Shown here: one piece after another, positions 42,729 to 51,665 of the stretch
Layout: every line of letters begins with the position of its first letter
How positions within the stretch are numbered: the first letter of the stretch is position 1
Assembly: GCA_012719455.1 (NCBI GenBank)
Contig: JAAYAJ010000105.1
Span: forward strand, 1-64,000
Reading direction: 5' to 3'
Origin: Acidobacteriota bacterium
GTDB taxonomy: Bacteria; Acidobacteriota; UBA6911
DNA length: 64,000 nt
Made by a program: the position numbers and the translations under genes
The notes under the pieces: generated by a model
The model's database searches: none
The model's input: the letters and a program-made list of their open reading frames with translations, nothing else
What the model was told of the DNA's origin: nothing

Positions 42729-43319
42729 TTATTCTCCAAGCTTGTAGCGCACGAAGCGCCGCACCTGGATGTTTTCGCCGATCTTCTGAATATGGGAGGC
42801 GATATGGTCCCGAACGCTCACGGACGGCTCTTTCACGAATGGCTGCTCAAGCAGGCAGGCCTCGGCGTAGTACTTGGCGACCCTTCCTTCCACGATCTTG
42901 TCCAGCACGCCCTCCGGCTTGCCGCTGGCCTTGGCCTGTTCCCGGTAGATGTCCCGCTCCTTGGCCAGAACGTCCTCGGTCACGTCCTCCTTGGAGACGA
43001 AGCGCGGATCGCTGGCGGCGATATGCATGGCGATATCCCGAACCAGCGCCTGGAAATCAGGGTTCCGCGCGACGAAATCGGTCTCGCAATTCACCTCGAC
43101 CATGACCCCGATCTTGCCGTTATGGACATAGGAACCGATCAGGCCGTCCTTGGTTTCGCGCCCCGATTTCTTGGTCAGAGAGGCCAGCCCCCGCTTGCGC
43201 AGGATGGTTACCGCCTCCTCGACGTTCCCGTTCGCTTCCCGCAGGGCGTTTTTACACTCCATGAACCCGACGCCCGTTTTTTCCCTGAGTTCCTTCACCA
43301 GATCCGCGGAAATAGCCAT
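42729..43319 (-). CDS. tsf: Elongation factor Ts (short form)
   Basis: EF-Ts is the nucleotide exchange factor for EF-Tu. The ATG at 43319 gives 196 residues, much shorter than the E. coli protein (about 280) and like the compact single-core versions of some thermophiles. The N-terminal UBA-like domain ISADLVKELREKTGVGFMECKNALREANGNVEEAVTILRKRG and the core VHNGKIGVMVEVNCETDFVARNPDF are intact. AGGAGGAAGGG precedes the start. It follows rpsB by 212 bases on the same strand. Confidence 0.95.
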   Translation of the reverse strand: MAISADLVKELREKTGVGFMECKNALREANGNVEEAVTILRKRGLASLTKKSGRETKDGLIGSYVHNGKIGVMVEVNCETDFVARNPDFQALVRDIAMHIAASDPRFVSKEDVTEDVLAKERDIYREQAKASGKPEGVLDKIVEGRVAKYYAEACLLEQPFVKEPSVSVRDHIASHIQKIGENIQVRRFVRYKLGE

Positions 43320-43531
43320 GATATCCCTTCCTCCTAAGATTCCTGTGTCCGGCATTCGTCGACGACGGAGGTGCGCGGACGCCGGCCGCCCTCCGGCGGT
43401 GTCCCTACGGTCCCGAGCCGCCCGAAACGGAAACAATGATTGAATGGAAACAAGCCGCAGCCCGCGCCGCCCTGTCCGCGGGCCGGAGACCGGGCTTCCC
43501 GATGGACGGGAAGCCCTCTAGCGAACGCCGG

Positions 43532-44629
43532 TTATTCCGACCGCCCGGGCTCGGCCGCGGGGGCGGGTTCTTCCGCAGCGGCTAAAACCGGCTCGTCAGC
43601 CGGAGCGGCCGGGACTTCAGCCGGCGCAGCCTCGGACGGGACAGTCGGGACTTCAGCCGGAGCGGCCGTATCTTCAGTCGGAGCAGTCGCGGCCGGGACG
43701 GCGGCATCGGCGGACACGGCTTCCGCGGTCTCCGTTGCGGCGGTCTCCGACTTTTTCACTCTGGGCTTGCGCTGCAGCGTCCTGCGCACCGTGGTTTTGG
43801 GCCTGGCCGCCGAGGACGCATCCTCGGCTCCCGCCGTTTCTCCCCCTTCGGCGGCATGGGCGGCGGCCCGGGCCGCCGCGGCCTGCTGTGCCTGCGCCTG
43901 GCGCTGCTTTTCCGCCTGCTCGGCTATTTCCTTCTGTCGGGCCGCGAAAACCGCCTTGCCTTCAAGGTAGGCTTCGGCCACCGTCTCCGTGATCAGGCGG
44001 ATCGCCCGCAGGGCGTCGTCGTTGCCGGGAATGATGTAATCGATGGGATCGGGGTCGCAGTTGGTATCGGCGACGCCGATGATCGGAATGCCCAGCTTGG
44101 CCGCTTCCCTAATGGCGATCGACTCCATGTTGGTGTCGATGACGAACAACGCGTCGGGGAGGGCGCCCATGTCCTTGATGCCTGAAAGGTTCTTTTCCAG
44201 CTTCTTGCGCTCGCGCTCGTACCTGGCCACTTCCTTCTTGGAGAAGAGGTCGTATTGGCCCGTGCTCCGCATCGTCTCCAGTTCACGGAAGCGCTTGATG
44301 CTCTTCTGGATCGTCACGAAGTTGGTCAGCAGCCCCCCCAGCCATCGCTGGTTGACGTAGTACAGTTCCGTGCGGTTGGCCGCTTCCTGGATCACTTCCT
44401 GGGCCTGCCGCTTGGTGCCGAGGAACAGAACCGTCTTCCCCTGGGCTCCCAGCTCATACACGAACTGAATGGCCTGCTTGAACAGCTTGAGGCTCTTCTG
44501 CAGATCGATGATGTAGATGCCGTTCCGTTGCCCGAAGATATACTCCTTCATCTTCGGATTCCAGCGTTTGGTCTGGTGGCCGAAGTGCACTCCGGCTTCC
44601 AGCATTTGTTTCATGGTTACCGAAACCAA
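43532..44629 (-). CDS. rpsB: 30S ribosomal protein S2 with a long acidic Ala/Pro tail
   Basis: The start is TTG at 44629, with a perfect AGGAGG six bases upstream, giving 365 residues beginning [19 protein letters not shown]. The S2 core ([76 protein letters not shown]) ends near residue 235, the usual length. About 125 further residues follow: a Gln/Ala helix, a basic patch ([12 protein letters not shown]), then an Ala/Pro/Glu repeat-like acidic tail. The tail is absent from typical S2. It heads rpsB-tsf. Confidence 0.95.
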   Translation of the reverse strand: MVSVTMKQMLEAGVHFGHQTKRWNPKMKEYIFGQRNGIYIIDLQKSLKLFKQAIQFVYELGAQGKTVLFLGTKRQAQEVIQEAANRTELYYVNQRWLGGLLTNFVTIQKSIKRFRELETMRSTGQYDLFSKKEVARYERERKKLEKNLSGIKDMGALPDALFVIDTNMESIAIREAAKLGIPIIGVADTNCDPDPIDYIIPGNDDALRAIRLITETVAEAYLEGKAVFAARQKEIAEQAEKQRQAQAQQAAAARAAAHAAEGGETAGAEDASSAARPKTTVRRTLQRKPRVKKSETAATETAEAVSADAAVPAATAPTEDTAAPAEVPTVPSEAAPAEVPAAPADEPVLAAAEEPAPAAEPGRSE

Positions 44630-44645
44630 GTAGAACCTCCTCAAG

Positions 44646-45038
44646 CTATCGTTTCGAGAATTGGAATCTCTTGCGAGCCCCCTTCTGACCGTATTTCTTT
44701 CGTTCCTTGATACGGGAGTCCCGGGTCAGCAGGCCCGCCTTCTTGAGCCGGGGGCGCAGTTCGGAGTTGAACTGCAAGAGCGCCCTGGCGATGCCAAGCC
44801 GGATGGCGCCAGCCTGGCCCGAAGTGCCGCCACCATTTACAATAACCCGGATATCAAACTTGCCAACGTTTTCCGTGACCGAAAGGGGGTAACGGACCAC
44901 CGTACGCTGGGCCTCATTCCTGAAATAATCGTTCAGGTCGCGCTTGTTGATGACCACCTGGCCGGTGCCGGGCAGAATCCGTACGCGCGCGGTAGAACTC
45001 TTCCTTTTCCCTGTTCCGTAATACTCGACTGTCGCCAT
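44646..45038 (-). CDS. rpsI: 30S ribosomal protein S9
   Basis: The 130-residue S9 starts at the ATG at 45038, with GAGG six bases upstream. It begins [23 protein letters not shown] and contains [26 protein letters not shown]. It ends with the decoding-site tail [17 protein letters not shown]. It follows rplM by 50 bases, and rpsB follows 16 bases later, so the three are clearly co-transcribed. A further upstream in-frame start at 45077 would add unlikely residues. Confidence 0.97.
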   Translation of the reverse strand: MATVEYYGTGKRKSSTARVRILPGTGQVVINKRDLNDYFRNEAQRTVVRYPLSVTENVGKFDIRVIVNGGGTSGQAGAIRLGIARALLQFNSELRPRLKKAGLLTRDSRIKERKKYGQKGARKRFQFSKR

Positions 45039-45088
45039 TCCATTCCTCGGCTCGACGCAGAATGCGGAGCATTCCATAGTTTAAAGGA

Positions 45089-45517
45089 CTACAAAGCCAG
45101 CGGCGTAGGCTGCTGGGCTTCGTGCGGGTGCTCAGGTCCCGGGTACACTTTCAGTTTTTTCCTCATCGCCCGACCCAGTTTCGTCTTGGGAAGCATGCCG
45201 AACACCGCTTTGCGCAACAACTTCCCGGGATCCTTGGACAGAAGCTCGATGGCGGTGGCTTCCCGCAATCCGCCGGGATAGCCGGTGTGATGGCGGTACT
45301 TTTTTTCCGTGAGCTTGTTGCCCGTCAGCGTCACCTTTTCGGCGTTGATAATAATGACGTGATCACCGGTGTCCAGAAAGGGGGTATATATCGGCTTGTT
45401 TTTGCCGGTAAGGAGGGTGGCCACCCTGGTGGCGATCCTGCCCAGGATCTGCCCTTCGGCGTCGATGACGTACCAGCGTTTCCGAATATCCTTCTCTCCG
45501 GGGATAAAACTCTTCAT
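45089..45517 (-). CDS. rplM: 50S ribosomal protein L13
   Basis: The 142-residue L13 starts MKSFIPGEKDIRKRWYVIDAEGQILGRIATRVATLLTGKNKPIYTP. It continues with DTGDHVIIINAEKVTLTGNKLTEKKYRHHTGYPGG and MLPKTKLGRAMRKKLKVYPGPEHPHEAQQP, all family signatures. GAGGGAG lies upstream of the ATG at 45517. It is the first gene of rplM-rpsI-rpsB-tsf-pyrH-frr and has its own promoter about 40 bases upstream. Confidence 0.97.
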   Translation of the reverse strand: MKSFIPGEKDIRKRWYVIDAEGQILGRIATRVATLLTGKNKPIYTPFLDTGDHVIIINAEKVTLTGNKLTEKKYRHHTGYPGGLREATAIELLSKDPGKLLRKAVFGMLPKTKLGRAMRKKLKVYPGPEHPHEAQQPTPLAL

Positions 45518-45557
45518 CACTTTCTCCCTCAGTAAATTCCAAGCAGAATAACCCCTT

Positions 45558-45586
45558 AAGCTATCCAAGAGCGGATAGCGTGTCAA
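45558..45586 (-). promoter_or_regulatory. Promoter of the rplM ribosomal operon, with an internal dyad
   Basis: On the minus strand a perfect TTGACA (45586 to 45581) is followed 17 bases later by TAGCTT (45563 to 45558). A perfect 7-base dyad, GCTATCC (45560-45566) and GGATAGC (45573-45579), fills the spacer. The dyad could be an operator for growth-rate control or a leader hairpin; its role is unknown. Confidence 0.55.
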
Positions 45587-45955
45587 GTGGTTTTGGAACA
45601 GGCAGCCATTTTTCGGGCTGGCGCCGGCGGATGCTCCGTCCCCTACCGGCGGGCCTGTTCACGCCGCTTTCCCCTGAAATATCGGCCCGGGGCGGGAAAC
45701 ATTCCCCGTATCGGTGATCCCGGTCACCATTATATTTTAATAAAAAACGCAACAGGTTTGCGCTTCGGAACGATAAGGATAGCAGGAAGCCCGCGGCACG
45801 GGTAGAAGAATTGCTGCGGTGGGACAGTTTTTGCATTACCCGGACGAACGGAACATGTCAAACGCGTTCATTCCTTCCTGCCCTTCGGGGCCCCCGGACG
45901 ATTCCGGGGTTTCCGGCGGGACCGGGGAATGGACAGAGGATCGGCGAACACAACT
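45587..45955. other. Divergent intergenic region rplM/pilM
   Basis: About 370 bases without a supportable gene. It contains an AT-rich block near 45728-45750 flanked by the imperfect palindrome GGTGATCCCGGTCACC (about 45714-45729). The pilM promoter should be here, but no convincing -35/-10 pair is visible on the plus strand. Confidence 0.4.
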
Positions 45956-47017
45956 ATGTTAAGATTCTTTAATCGCAACCGGCAGCCCATCGGCCTCGAT
46001 ATCGGCAGCAGCGCACTGAAAGCGGCGGAATTGCGCCCGACGCGCAAGGGCGGCTACGAACTGCAGAGCCTCGGCTTCGAGGAACTGTCCCCGGAATGCA
46101 TCGTGGACGGGGTCATCATCTCCAAGATACCGGTTTCCGACGCCATCCAACGCATCTTCACCGAGCAGGGGATCAAGAACGAGCGGATCGCCACCTCCCT
46201 CTCCGGGCACTCCGTCATCATCAAGAAGATCTCGCTCCCGGTGCAGGGGGAGGCGGACCTGGCCGAATCGATCCGCTGGGAGGCGGAGCAATACATCCCC
46301 TTCGACATCGCCGACGTGAACATGGACTACCAGGTCCTGGGCGAAAACATCGGGACCGGAAACCTGGACATCCTCCTGGTAGCCGTCAAGAAGGACAAGC
46401 TCACCGATTACACCAGCGTCCTCAACATGGCGGCGAAACACCCGGCCATCGTCGATGTCGACGCGTTCGCCCTTCAGAACGCGTACGAGGTCAACTACGA
46501 ACCCCAAAACGGCAGCACCGTGGCGCTGCTGGACATCGGCGCCAGCACCATGACCATCGTCATCGTGTCGGGAACCGACTTTCTCTTTACCCGCGATGTC
46601 GGCGTCGGGGGACACCAGTACACCGAATTCCTCCAAAAGGAGTTCAACCTCACCTACAACCAGGCGCTGGCGCTGAAGCACGGGGAGAAGATGGACAACA
46701 TCGCCCCCCAGGATGCGTCCCACGTGATCGCTTCCGTAACCGAGATCCTCTGCATGGAAATCCAGAAGACCTACGATTTCTTCAAATCGACGACCACGGT
46801 GGACCGCATCGACCGAATGATCGTCAGTGGAGGGGCCGCGCACACGCCCGGGCTGATCGACGCGCTCCAGAAAAAATTCGACCTGCCCACGGAAAAATTC
46901 AACAGCTTCAGAAAGATCTCGTTCGATCCCAAGCGCTTCCCCCCCTCGCTCATCGAGGACCGGGCGCCGGACCTGGCGATCGCAATCGGATTGGCACTCC
47001 GGAGTGCCGAGGAATAG
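45956..47017 (+). CDS. pilM: Type IV pilus inner-membrane platform protein PilM
   Basis: PilM is an actin-like cytoplasmic ATP-binding protein that recruits PilN. From the ATG at 45956 it has 353 residues beginning MLRFFNRNRQPIGLDIGSSALKAAEL. The phosphate-binding motifs GLDIGSS and ALLDIGASTMTIVIV, and the adenosine motif IDRMIVSGGAAHTPGL, are those of the FtsA/PilM superfamily. Another ATG at 45929 is in frame but lacks a better ribosome site. pilN begins seven bases after its stop. Confidence 0.95.
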   Translation: MLRFFNRNRQPIGLDIGSSALKAAELRPTRKGGYELQSLGFEELSPECIVDGVIISKIPVSDAIQRIFTEQGIKNERIATSLSGHSVIIKKISLPVQGEADLAESIRWEAEQYIPFDIADVNMDYQVLGENIGTGNLDILLVAVKKDKLTDYTSVLNMAAKHPAIVDVDAFALQNAYEVNYEPQNGSTVALLDIGASTMTIVIVSGTDFLFTRDVGVGGHQYTEFLQKEFNLTYNQALALKHGEKMDNIAPQDASHVIASVTEILCMEIQKTYDFFKSTTTVDRIDRMIVSGGAAHTPGLIDALQKKFDLPTEKFNSFRKISFDPKRFPPSLIEDRAPDLAIAIGLALRSAEE

Positions 47018-47024
47018 GGCGGCT

Positions 47025-47588
47025 ATGATCAAAGTAAACCTGCTGAAGGATCAATCAGTCCGGACGCGCAAGGCTTTCATCAAGCCGAACGTGTCACGCA
47101 CCGGGCTAATTTTCGGAATCCTCCTGCTGGCGGCGGCGGGAATCATGGGGGCGTGGGCCTTCACGGTCAACCGCCAGATTTCCGTCGACACTGTCCGGAG
47201 GGAGGAGCTCCGCCGCGAGGTGGCGCGCCTCGAACTGCTGAAAAAGGAAGTCGAGAAATACGAGCAGCTGAAACAGCAGCGGCAGAGCCGGATCGACATC
47301 ATCGAGACGCTGAAGGAAAAGCAGAGCGGTCCCGTCCTCCTGCTCAACACCGTGATCCGGAGCATCCCCCGGGACGGCGACCTCTGGCTCACTTCCCTCG
47401 GGCAGAATGCGGGCATCATCAAGATCGTGGGGAGCACACGAGTCCCGGGGCTCATCCCCCAATTGATGAGCAACCTCAAGGCGAGCGGAATCTTCGCCAG
47501 CGTCGACCTCGAGCTGATCGAGCGGCAGGAAAACGCTTCGGATTTTTCGCTCATTTGCACCAGCGTCCAGCAACCCCAGGCGGAGTGA
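47025..47588 (+). CDS. pilN: Type IV pilus assembly protein PilN
   Basis: The 187-residue bitopic inner-membrane protein starts with the PilM-binding tail MIKVNLLKDQ (INLLP motif equivalent). A membrane helix (TGLIFGILLLAAAGIMGAWAF, about 26-46) comes next, then a coiled coil (about 55-100, EELRREVARLELLKKEVEKYEQLKQQ) and a ferredoxin-like domain. PilN and PilO form a dimer linking the cytoplasmic ring to the secretin. pilO starts four bases downstream. Confidence 0.92.
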   Translation: MIKVNLLKDQSVRTRKAFIKPNVSRTGLIFGILLLAAAGIMGAWAFTVNRQISVDTVRREELRREVARLELLKKEVEKYEQLKQQRQSRIDIIETLKEKQSGPVLLLNTVIRSIPRDGDLWLTSLGQNAGIIKIVGSTRVPGLIPQLMSNLKASGIFASVDLELIERQENASDFSLICTSVQQPQAE

Positions 47589-47592
47589 AGGA

Positions 47593-48213
47593 ATGGCCAT
47601 CAGCAATTTTCGTTTTGAAAACCTGTCGCGCACGACGCAGATCTGCGTACTCGCGGCCCTCGTGCTCTGTCTCTCTTTCGTGTTTTACATGTATTACCTG
47701 AAAGACCGGATCAAGCAGCACAACCAGATCCGGGCGGAGATCCAGAAGCTCGAAAGGTCCGTGCAGCAGGGGACCGCCATCGAGACCCAGCTCGTGCAGT
47801 TCAAGAAGGATCTGGCCGAGCTCGAACAGCGGCTCGCGGTGCTGCAAAGCATCCTCCCGTCGGAGAAGGAGACTCCGAGCCTGTTGCGCGGCATCCAACA
47901 GATGGCCGCGGCAAGCAACCTCAAGATCAACAAGTTTCAGCCGCGGGCGATGGTGCCGCGCGATTTCTATTCCGACTGGCCGATCGACATGGTCGTCGAG
48001 GGGAATTACCACGGCCTGGGACTGTTTTTCGAAAAAGTCAGCCAGGCCACCCGGATCATCGACGTAGGCACTCTCTCACTCGAGAACACCAAGGACCAGA
48101 CCGATCCCAGCCGCACCCTGATCGCCGGCTGCACCGCAACCACCTATGTTTTTAGGGATACGCCGATGGATCAGGCCAACGACAACTCGACCAAAAAGGA
48201 GACCAAGCGTTGA
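47593..48213 (+). CDS. pilO: Type IV pilus assembly protein PilO
   Basis: The 206-residue bitopic protein has an N-terminal membrane helix (TQICVLAALVLCLSFVFYMYYL, about 15-36), coiled coil (KDRIKQHNQIRAEIQKLERSVQQ), and the PilO core ELEQRLAVLQSILPSEKETPSLLRGIQQMAAASNLKINKFQP..YHGLGLFFEKVSQATRIIDVG. It pairs with PilN in the periplasm. The stop overlaps the TTG start of the next gene (TTGA), indicating translational coupling. Confidence 0.92.
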   Translation: MAISNFRFENLSRTTQICVLAALVLCLSFVFYMYYLKDRIKQHNQIRAEIQKLERSVQQGTAIETQLVQFKKDLAELEQRLAVLQSILPSEKETPSLLRGIQQMAAASNLKINKFQPRAMVPRDFYSDWPIDMVVEGNYHGLGLFFEKVSQATRIIDVGTLSLENTKDQTDPSRTLIAGCTATTYVFRDTPMDQANDNSTKKETKR

Positions 48214-48767
48214 TACGCCAATATTGCGCCACGTCGTCCCGGATGCCCGGCCTCTCCATCCGCCGGCGCGGATGCGCGCCGTTTCTGGGCCGCGTGCTCC
48301 CCTTGCTATGCCTGTCGGTGCCGCTGGCGGCGCCGGTGCCGGCCCGGGACGCCCGCACGCCCCACAACCAGGAGGGGGCCGTCAAGGCGGCGGAATCCCC
48401 AATCCGCTTTACGGGCATCCCGTATCAGCCCGCCAACCGCCAGGACCCCTTCTGGCATCCGGAAAGAAAGAAGTCCGGGTCCAAGCCCGTGGACGAGGAA
48501 GTGCCCCGTGGGCTGCCCCCCCGGGGGATCGCCGGAACATATATCGCACAGGCGGCCCTGGAAGGCATTTCGATCCGCGACGACAGGAAAACCGCCGTCA
48601 TCCGCGGGGCGGACGCCCGTGCCTATTTTCTCCGGGAAGGCGCCCGGCTCTTTGACGGTTATCTGAAAACCATTCACGACGATTCCGTCACGTTGGTTCG
48701 TGAAACAAAAATGCGCTCTGGCAAAACCGTGTCTCAAGAGGTAACCAAGCGATTAAGGACACAATAG
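48210..48767 (+). CDS. pilP: PilP-like type IV pilus lipoprotein/secretin linker
   Basis: The 185-residue product links PilNO to the PilQ secretin. The N-terminus has a hydrophobic export segment (VLPLLCLSVPLAAPVPARD), then a disordered stretch. The PilP core is QDPFWHP..PRGLPPRGIAGTYIAQAALEGISIRDDRKTAVIRGADARAYFLREGARLFDGYLKTIHDDSVTLVRE. No canonical lipobox Cys is present at the cleavage region. The start is TTG overlapping the pilO stop, with AGGAGA upstream. Homology is weaker than for its neighbours but the gene position is diagnostic. Confidence 0.82.
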   Translation: MIRQYCATSSRMPGLSIRRRGCAPFLGRVLPLLCLSVPLAAPVPARDARTPHNQEGAVKAAESPIRFTGIPYQPANRQDPFWHPERKKSGSKPVDEEVPRGLPPRGIAGTYIAQAALEGISIRDDRKTAVIRGADARAYFLREGARLFDGYLKTIHDDSVTLVRETKMRSGKTVSQEVTKRLRTQ

Positions 48768-48768
48768 G

Positions 48769-50952
48769 ATGGCTGGTATGAATATGCGACATGCCCAGAT
48801 CACAAACCGAAAACCGATCAAGGCGAAGGGTGCGACGTGTGGAATCCTTCTCCTCCTGCTGGCCTTCTGCATCCCCGGGTTCAACCTTGCCCAGGAGCAG
48901 GCCGGCACGCAGGCCAGGGAGCTCCTCCCGGCCGCGGCCCTCACCGACGTCCGCTTCGTTTCCGAGGACGGCCAGGCGGTGATTACAGTGGCCGCCGACC
49001 GGCAGATTGCACCCGAGGAATTCATGCTGGACAACCCGAAGCGCCTGGTCCTCGACTTCCCCAACACCCGGAACCGGATCCCGTTCACGCGCCTGCCGAT
49101 ACAGACGGCGTCGGTAAAAAGGTTACGGGTACAGCAGTACCAGACCTCCCCTTCCCTGATCACCCGGATGGTGTTCGATCTCGAAGAGGGGCATGGAACC
49201 CACGAACTGTCGGTCAACAGCGATTCCGTCCGGCTGGTTTTCCATCCGGGACAGGATTCCGCCGCTCCGCGACAGACGGCCCGTGCAGCCGCCGCCAAGC
49301 GGGAGTATGCCATCAAGCCCTACTCTCCACCATCCGCGGCGGCTCAACCGGGCGTGGCGGCTAAAACGGCCGTGGTACCCGCGGCCCAGGCCTCGACCGT
49401 TCAGTCTCCGGCAGTTGCGGCTGTCCGACCCGCCGATCCGGCGCCGAAGGCCGCCGCCGTAAAGCCGCGCCCGATCCAGACGCAGCCGGATGCCCAGGCG
49501 ACCCAACCGGCACCGCAGCCGCAGGCGTCTGCGCCCGCGGCGCCACCGCTGATCGCCGCACTGGCGCAATCAGCGCTCCCGTCCGGAAACGGCAGCGGTT
49601 CCAACGGCTCCCGCTTCTCGGGACACCCCCTCACGCTCGACCTGGTCAATGTCCCGCTGGTCGATTTCTTCCGCCTGATGGCCGACGAGGGGGGGATCAA
49701 CATCGTCCTCGACCCCGCCGTGAAGGGGACCCTGTCGATGAAGGTGGTCAAGATGCCCTGGGATCAGATTTTCGAGGCCGCCCTGCTCAATAACGGCCTC
49801 GACAAGCAGATCGAGGGGACGATGGTGCGCGTCGCCATGAAATCCACCCTCCAGGAGGAGGCCCGGCAGAAGGAAGCCCTCAAGAAGGCGAACCTGCTGG
49901 CAGCGGACCTCCAGACGCGGATCAAGCGCCTGAACTACGCCAAGGCGAAAGACCTGATCGAAGCGGTCTCCGACCAGAAAACGGTCCGGGGCACCGTGGT
50001 CGTGGACGAACGGACCAATTCCCTGATCCTGACCGACATCCCCGACTCCATCGCCAGGCAGATCGACCTGATCGAGGCCCTCGACATGCCGCAGGCCCAG
50101 GTGGAAATCGAAGCCCGCATCGTGTCCGCCTCCCGCAATTTTGCCCGTGACATCGGCGTTCAGTTCGGCTTCGTCCAGGGGAACATGGAGCGGGTCACCG
50201 TCGGCGGTCCCAACACGTTCGGCACCATCGGCGGCACCCGGCCCAGCGCCACCCCGGACAAGGCCTATGCCGCCGGAAACATAGCCACGGGAAGGGGAGC
50301 GGGCGTCACCGGTAACGAAGCTGGAACCGTATCTGAAAGCGCCGCGGTAAGCACCGGGACCCAGGCGACCAACAAGGGCAACTACAACGTAAACCTCCCC
50401 GCGACCCGGGCCTTCGGCGGACTGGGGATTTCGGTCGGTAACATCTTCGACACCTTCCTGCTCGACGCCGCGATCACCGCGGGCGAGACCAAGGGGATGG
50501 CCAAGCTCATCTCGCAGCCCAAGGTGATCGCGCAGAACAACAGCCGCGCGGTCGTAACCCAGGGGTTGCGCTTCCCCGTCCCGATCAATTCCAACAACAC
50601 GGTGACGATCCAGTTCTTCGACGCCGCCCTGACCCTGACGGCCACCCCGCAGATCACCTACGAGGGGAATATCGTGCTGGACCTGAAGGTGGAAAACAAC
50701 ACGGCCGATTTCGGGAATGCGGTCGACGGAGTTCCCTCCATCCGCACCAGCGAATCCTCCACCCGCGTGCTCGTCACCGACGGCGGCACCACGGTGATCG
50801 GGGGCATCCTCCTCGACGAGGACGCCAACAGCGAAAACAAGGTCCCGGGTCTCGGTTCCCTGCCCATAATCGGACACCTGTTCAAGAATACGTCCGTCAC
50901 GCGCACGACCCAGGAGATCCTGTTCTTCGTGACGCCGCGCATCGTCAAGTAA
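48769..50952 (+). CDS. pilQ: Type IV pilus secretin PilQ
   Basis: The 727-residue outer-membrane secretin has a signal peptide (about 20-41), one AMIN peptidoglycan-binding domain (about 55-160) and an Ala/Pro/Gln-rich linker (165-285). An STN/N0 domain follows (LTLDLVNVPLVDFFRLMADEGGINIVLDPAVKG), then one secretin_N domain (RIKRLNYAKAKDLIEAV). A Gly/Ser/Thr-rich insert at about 470-540 lies inside the secretin core. The secretin signature is VPLPVNSNN-like GLRFPVPINSNN..VVTDGGTTVIGGIL and ends VPGLGSLPIIGHLFKNTSVTRTTQEILFFVTPRIVK. It closes pilMNOPQ. Confidence 0.96.
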   Translation: MAGMNMRHAQITNRKPIKAKGATCGILLLLLAFCIPGFNLAQEQAGTQARELLPAAALTDVRFVSEDGQAVITVAADRQIAPEEFMLDNPKRLVLDFPNTRNRIPFTRLPIQTASVKRLRVQQYQTSPSLITRMVFDLEEGHGTHELSVNSDSVRLVFHPGQDSAAPRQTARAAAAKREYAIKPYSPPSAAAQPGVAAKTAVVPAAQASTVQSPAVAAVRPADPAPKAAAVKPRPIQTQPDAQATQPAPQPQASAPAAPPLIAALAQSALPSGNGSGSNGSRFSGHPLTLDLVNVPLVDFFRLMADEGGINIVLDPAVKGTLSMKVVKMPWDQIFEAALLNNGLDKQIEGTMVRVAMKSTLQEEARQKEALKKANLLAADLQTRIKRLNYAKAKDLIEAVSDQKTVRGTVVVDERTNSLILTDIPDSIARQIDLIEALDMPQAQVEIEARIVSASRNFARDIGVQFGFVQGNMERVTVGGPNTFGTIGGTRPSATPDKAYAAGNIATGRGAGVTGNEAGTVSESAAVSTGTQATNKGNYNVNLPATRAFGGLGISVGNIFDTFLLDAAITAGETKGMAKLISQPKVIAQNNSRAVVTQGLRFPVPINSNNTVTIQFFDAALTLTATPQITYEGNIVLDLKVENNTADFGNAVDGVPSIRTSESSTRVLVTDGGTTVIGGILLDEDANSENKVPGLGSLPIIGHLFKNTSVTRTTQEILFFVTPRIVK

Positions 50953-50960
50953 TCCCGGGA

Positions 50961-50990
50961 GGGGGGCGGCGCAATGCGCCGCCCCTCTTT
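50961..50990 (+). terminator. Rho-independent terminator of pilMNOPQ
   Basis: A 12-bp GC-rich stem (50961-50972 with 50976-50987, one G-U pair, loop AAT) is followed by TTT and a pyrimidine run. It begins nine bases after the pilQ stop. Confidence 0.75.
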
Positions 50991-51038
50991 CCCCCTTCCC
51001 TTCCCGACTCCTCCTGCCTTACAATCCAGCCTTCGGCG

Positions 51039-51665
51039 ATGAAAACAACTCCCCCTCCCATATACCCGATTACCGACAAGGTCCTGGCGCGCAAGACGAC
51101 CCACCTGGCCGTGCTCCGCGAACTGGCGCGCGGCGGCGCCACGTTCGTGCAGATCCGGGACAAGACGACCCCGGCCGGCGAACTGCTCGGCGATCTCTCC
51201 CGGTGCGTGGAGTTCGCCCTTGAGCGGGGGATCACGATCATCGTCGACGACCGCTGCGACCTGGCGCTGGCTGCCGGCGCCCAGGGGGTGCACCTGGGTC
51301 GCGAAGACCTTCCCCCGGAAGCCGGGCGCCGCCTGCTGGGCCCGGGCGCCATCGTGGGATACTCCACCCACACCCTGGGGCAGGTGCGTCAATCACGTTC
51401 CCTGCCCATCGACTACATCGGCTTCGGCCCCGTTTTCCCCACGACCACCAAGGACCGCCCCGACCCGGTCGTCGGTCTCGGGCGCCTGGCCGCCGCCTGC
51501 CGCGAGTCGGCGTTTCCGGTGGTGGCAATCGGAGGCATCGGCCTCGACCAGGTGGCCGCGGCCCTCGATGCGGGAGCTACGAGCGTTGCGGTTATCTCGG
51601 CCCTGATGGGGGCGCCGGATCTGGCCCGGGAGATGGAGCGTTTCCTGAGAGCCACGGGGAGATGA
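51039..51665 (+). CDS. thiE: Thiamine-phosphate synthase
   Basis: ThiE couples HMP-pyrophosphate with thiazole phosphate. The 208-residue TIM-barrel protein shows VQIRDKTTPAGELL, IIVDDRCDLALAAGAQGVHLGREDLPP, VGYSTHTLGQV, DYIGFGPVFPTTTKDRPDPVVGLGRL, and VVAIGGIGLDQV. thiSG lies about 43 kb away in this window. A TACAAT box at 51020-51025 would give a leader of about seven bases without a Shine-Dalgarno sequence. The last 74 bases overlap the convergent ribD. Confidence 0.94.
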   Translation: MKTTPPPIYPITDKVLARKTTHLAVLRELARGGATFVQIRDKTTPAGELLGDLSRCVEFALERGITIIVDDRCDLALAAGAQGVHLGREDLPPEAGRRLLGPGAIVGYSTHTLGQVRQSRSLPIDYIGFGPVFPTTTKDRPDPVVGLGRLAAACRESAFPVVAIGGIGLDQVAAALDAGATSVAVISALMGAPDLAREMERFLRATGR

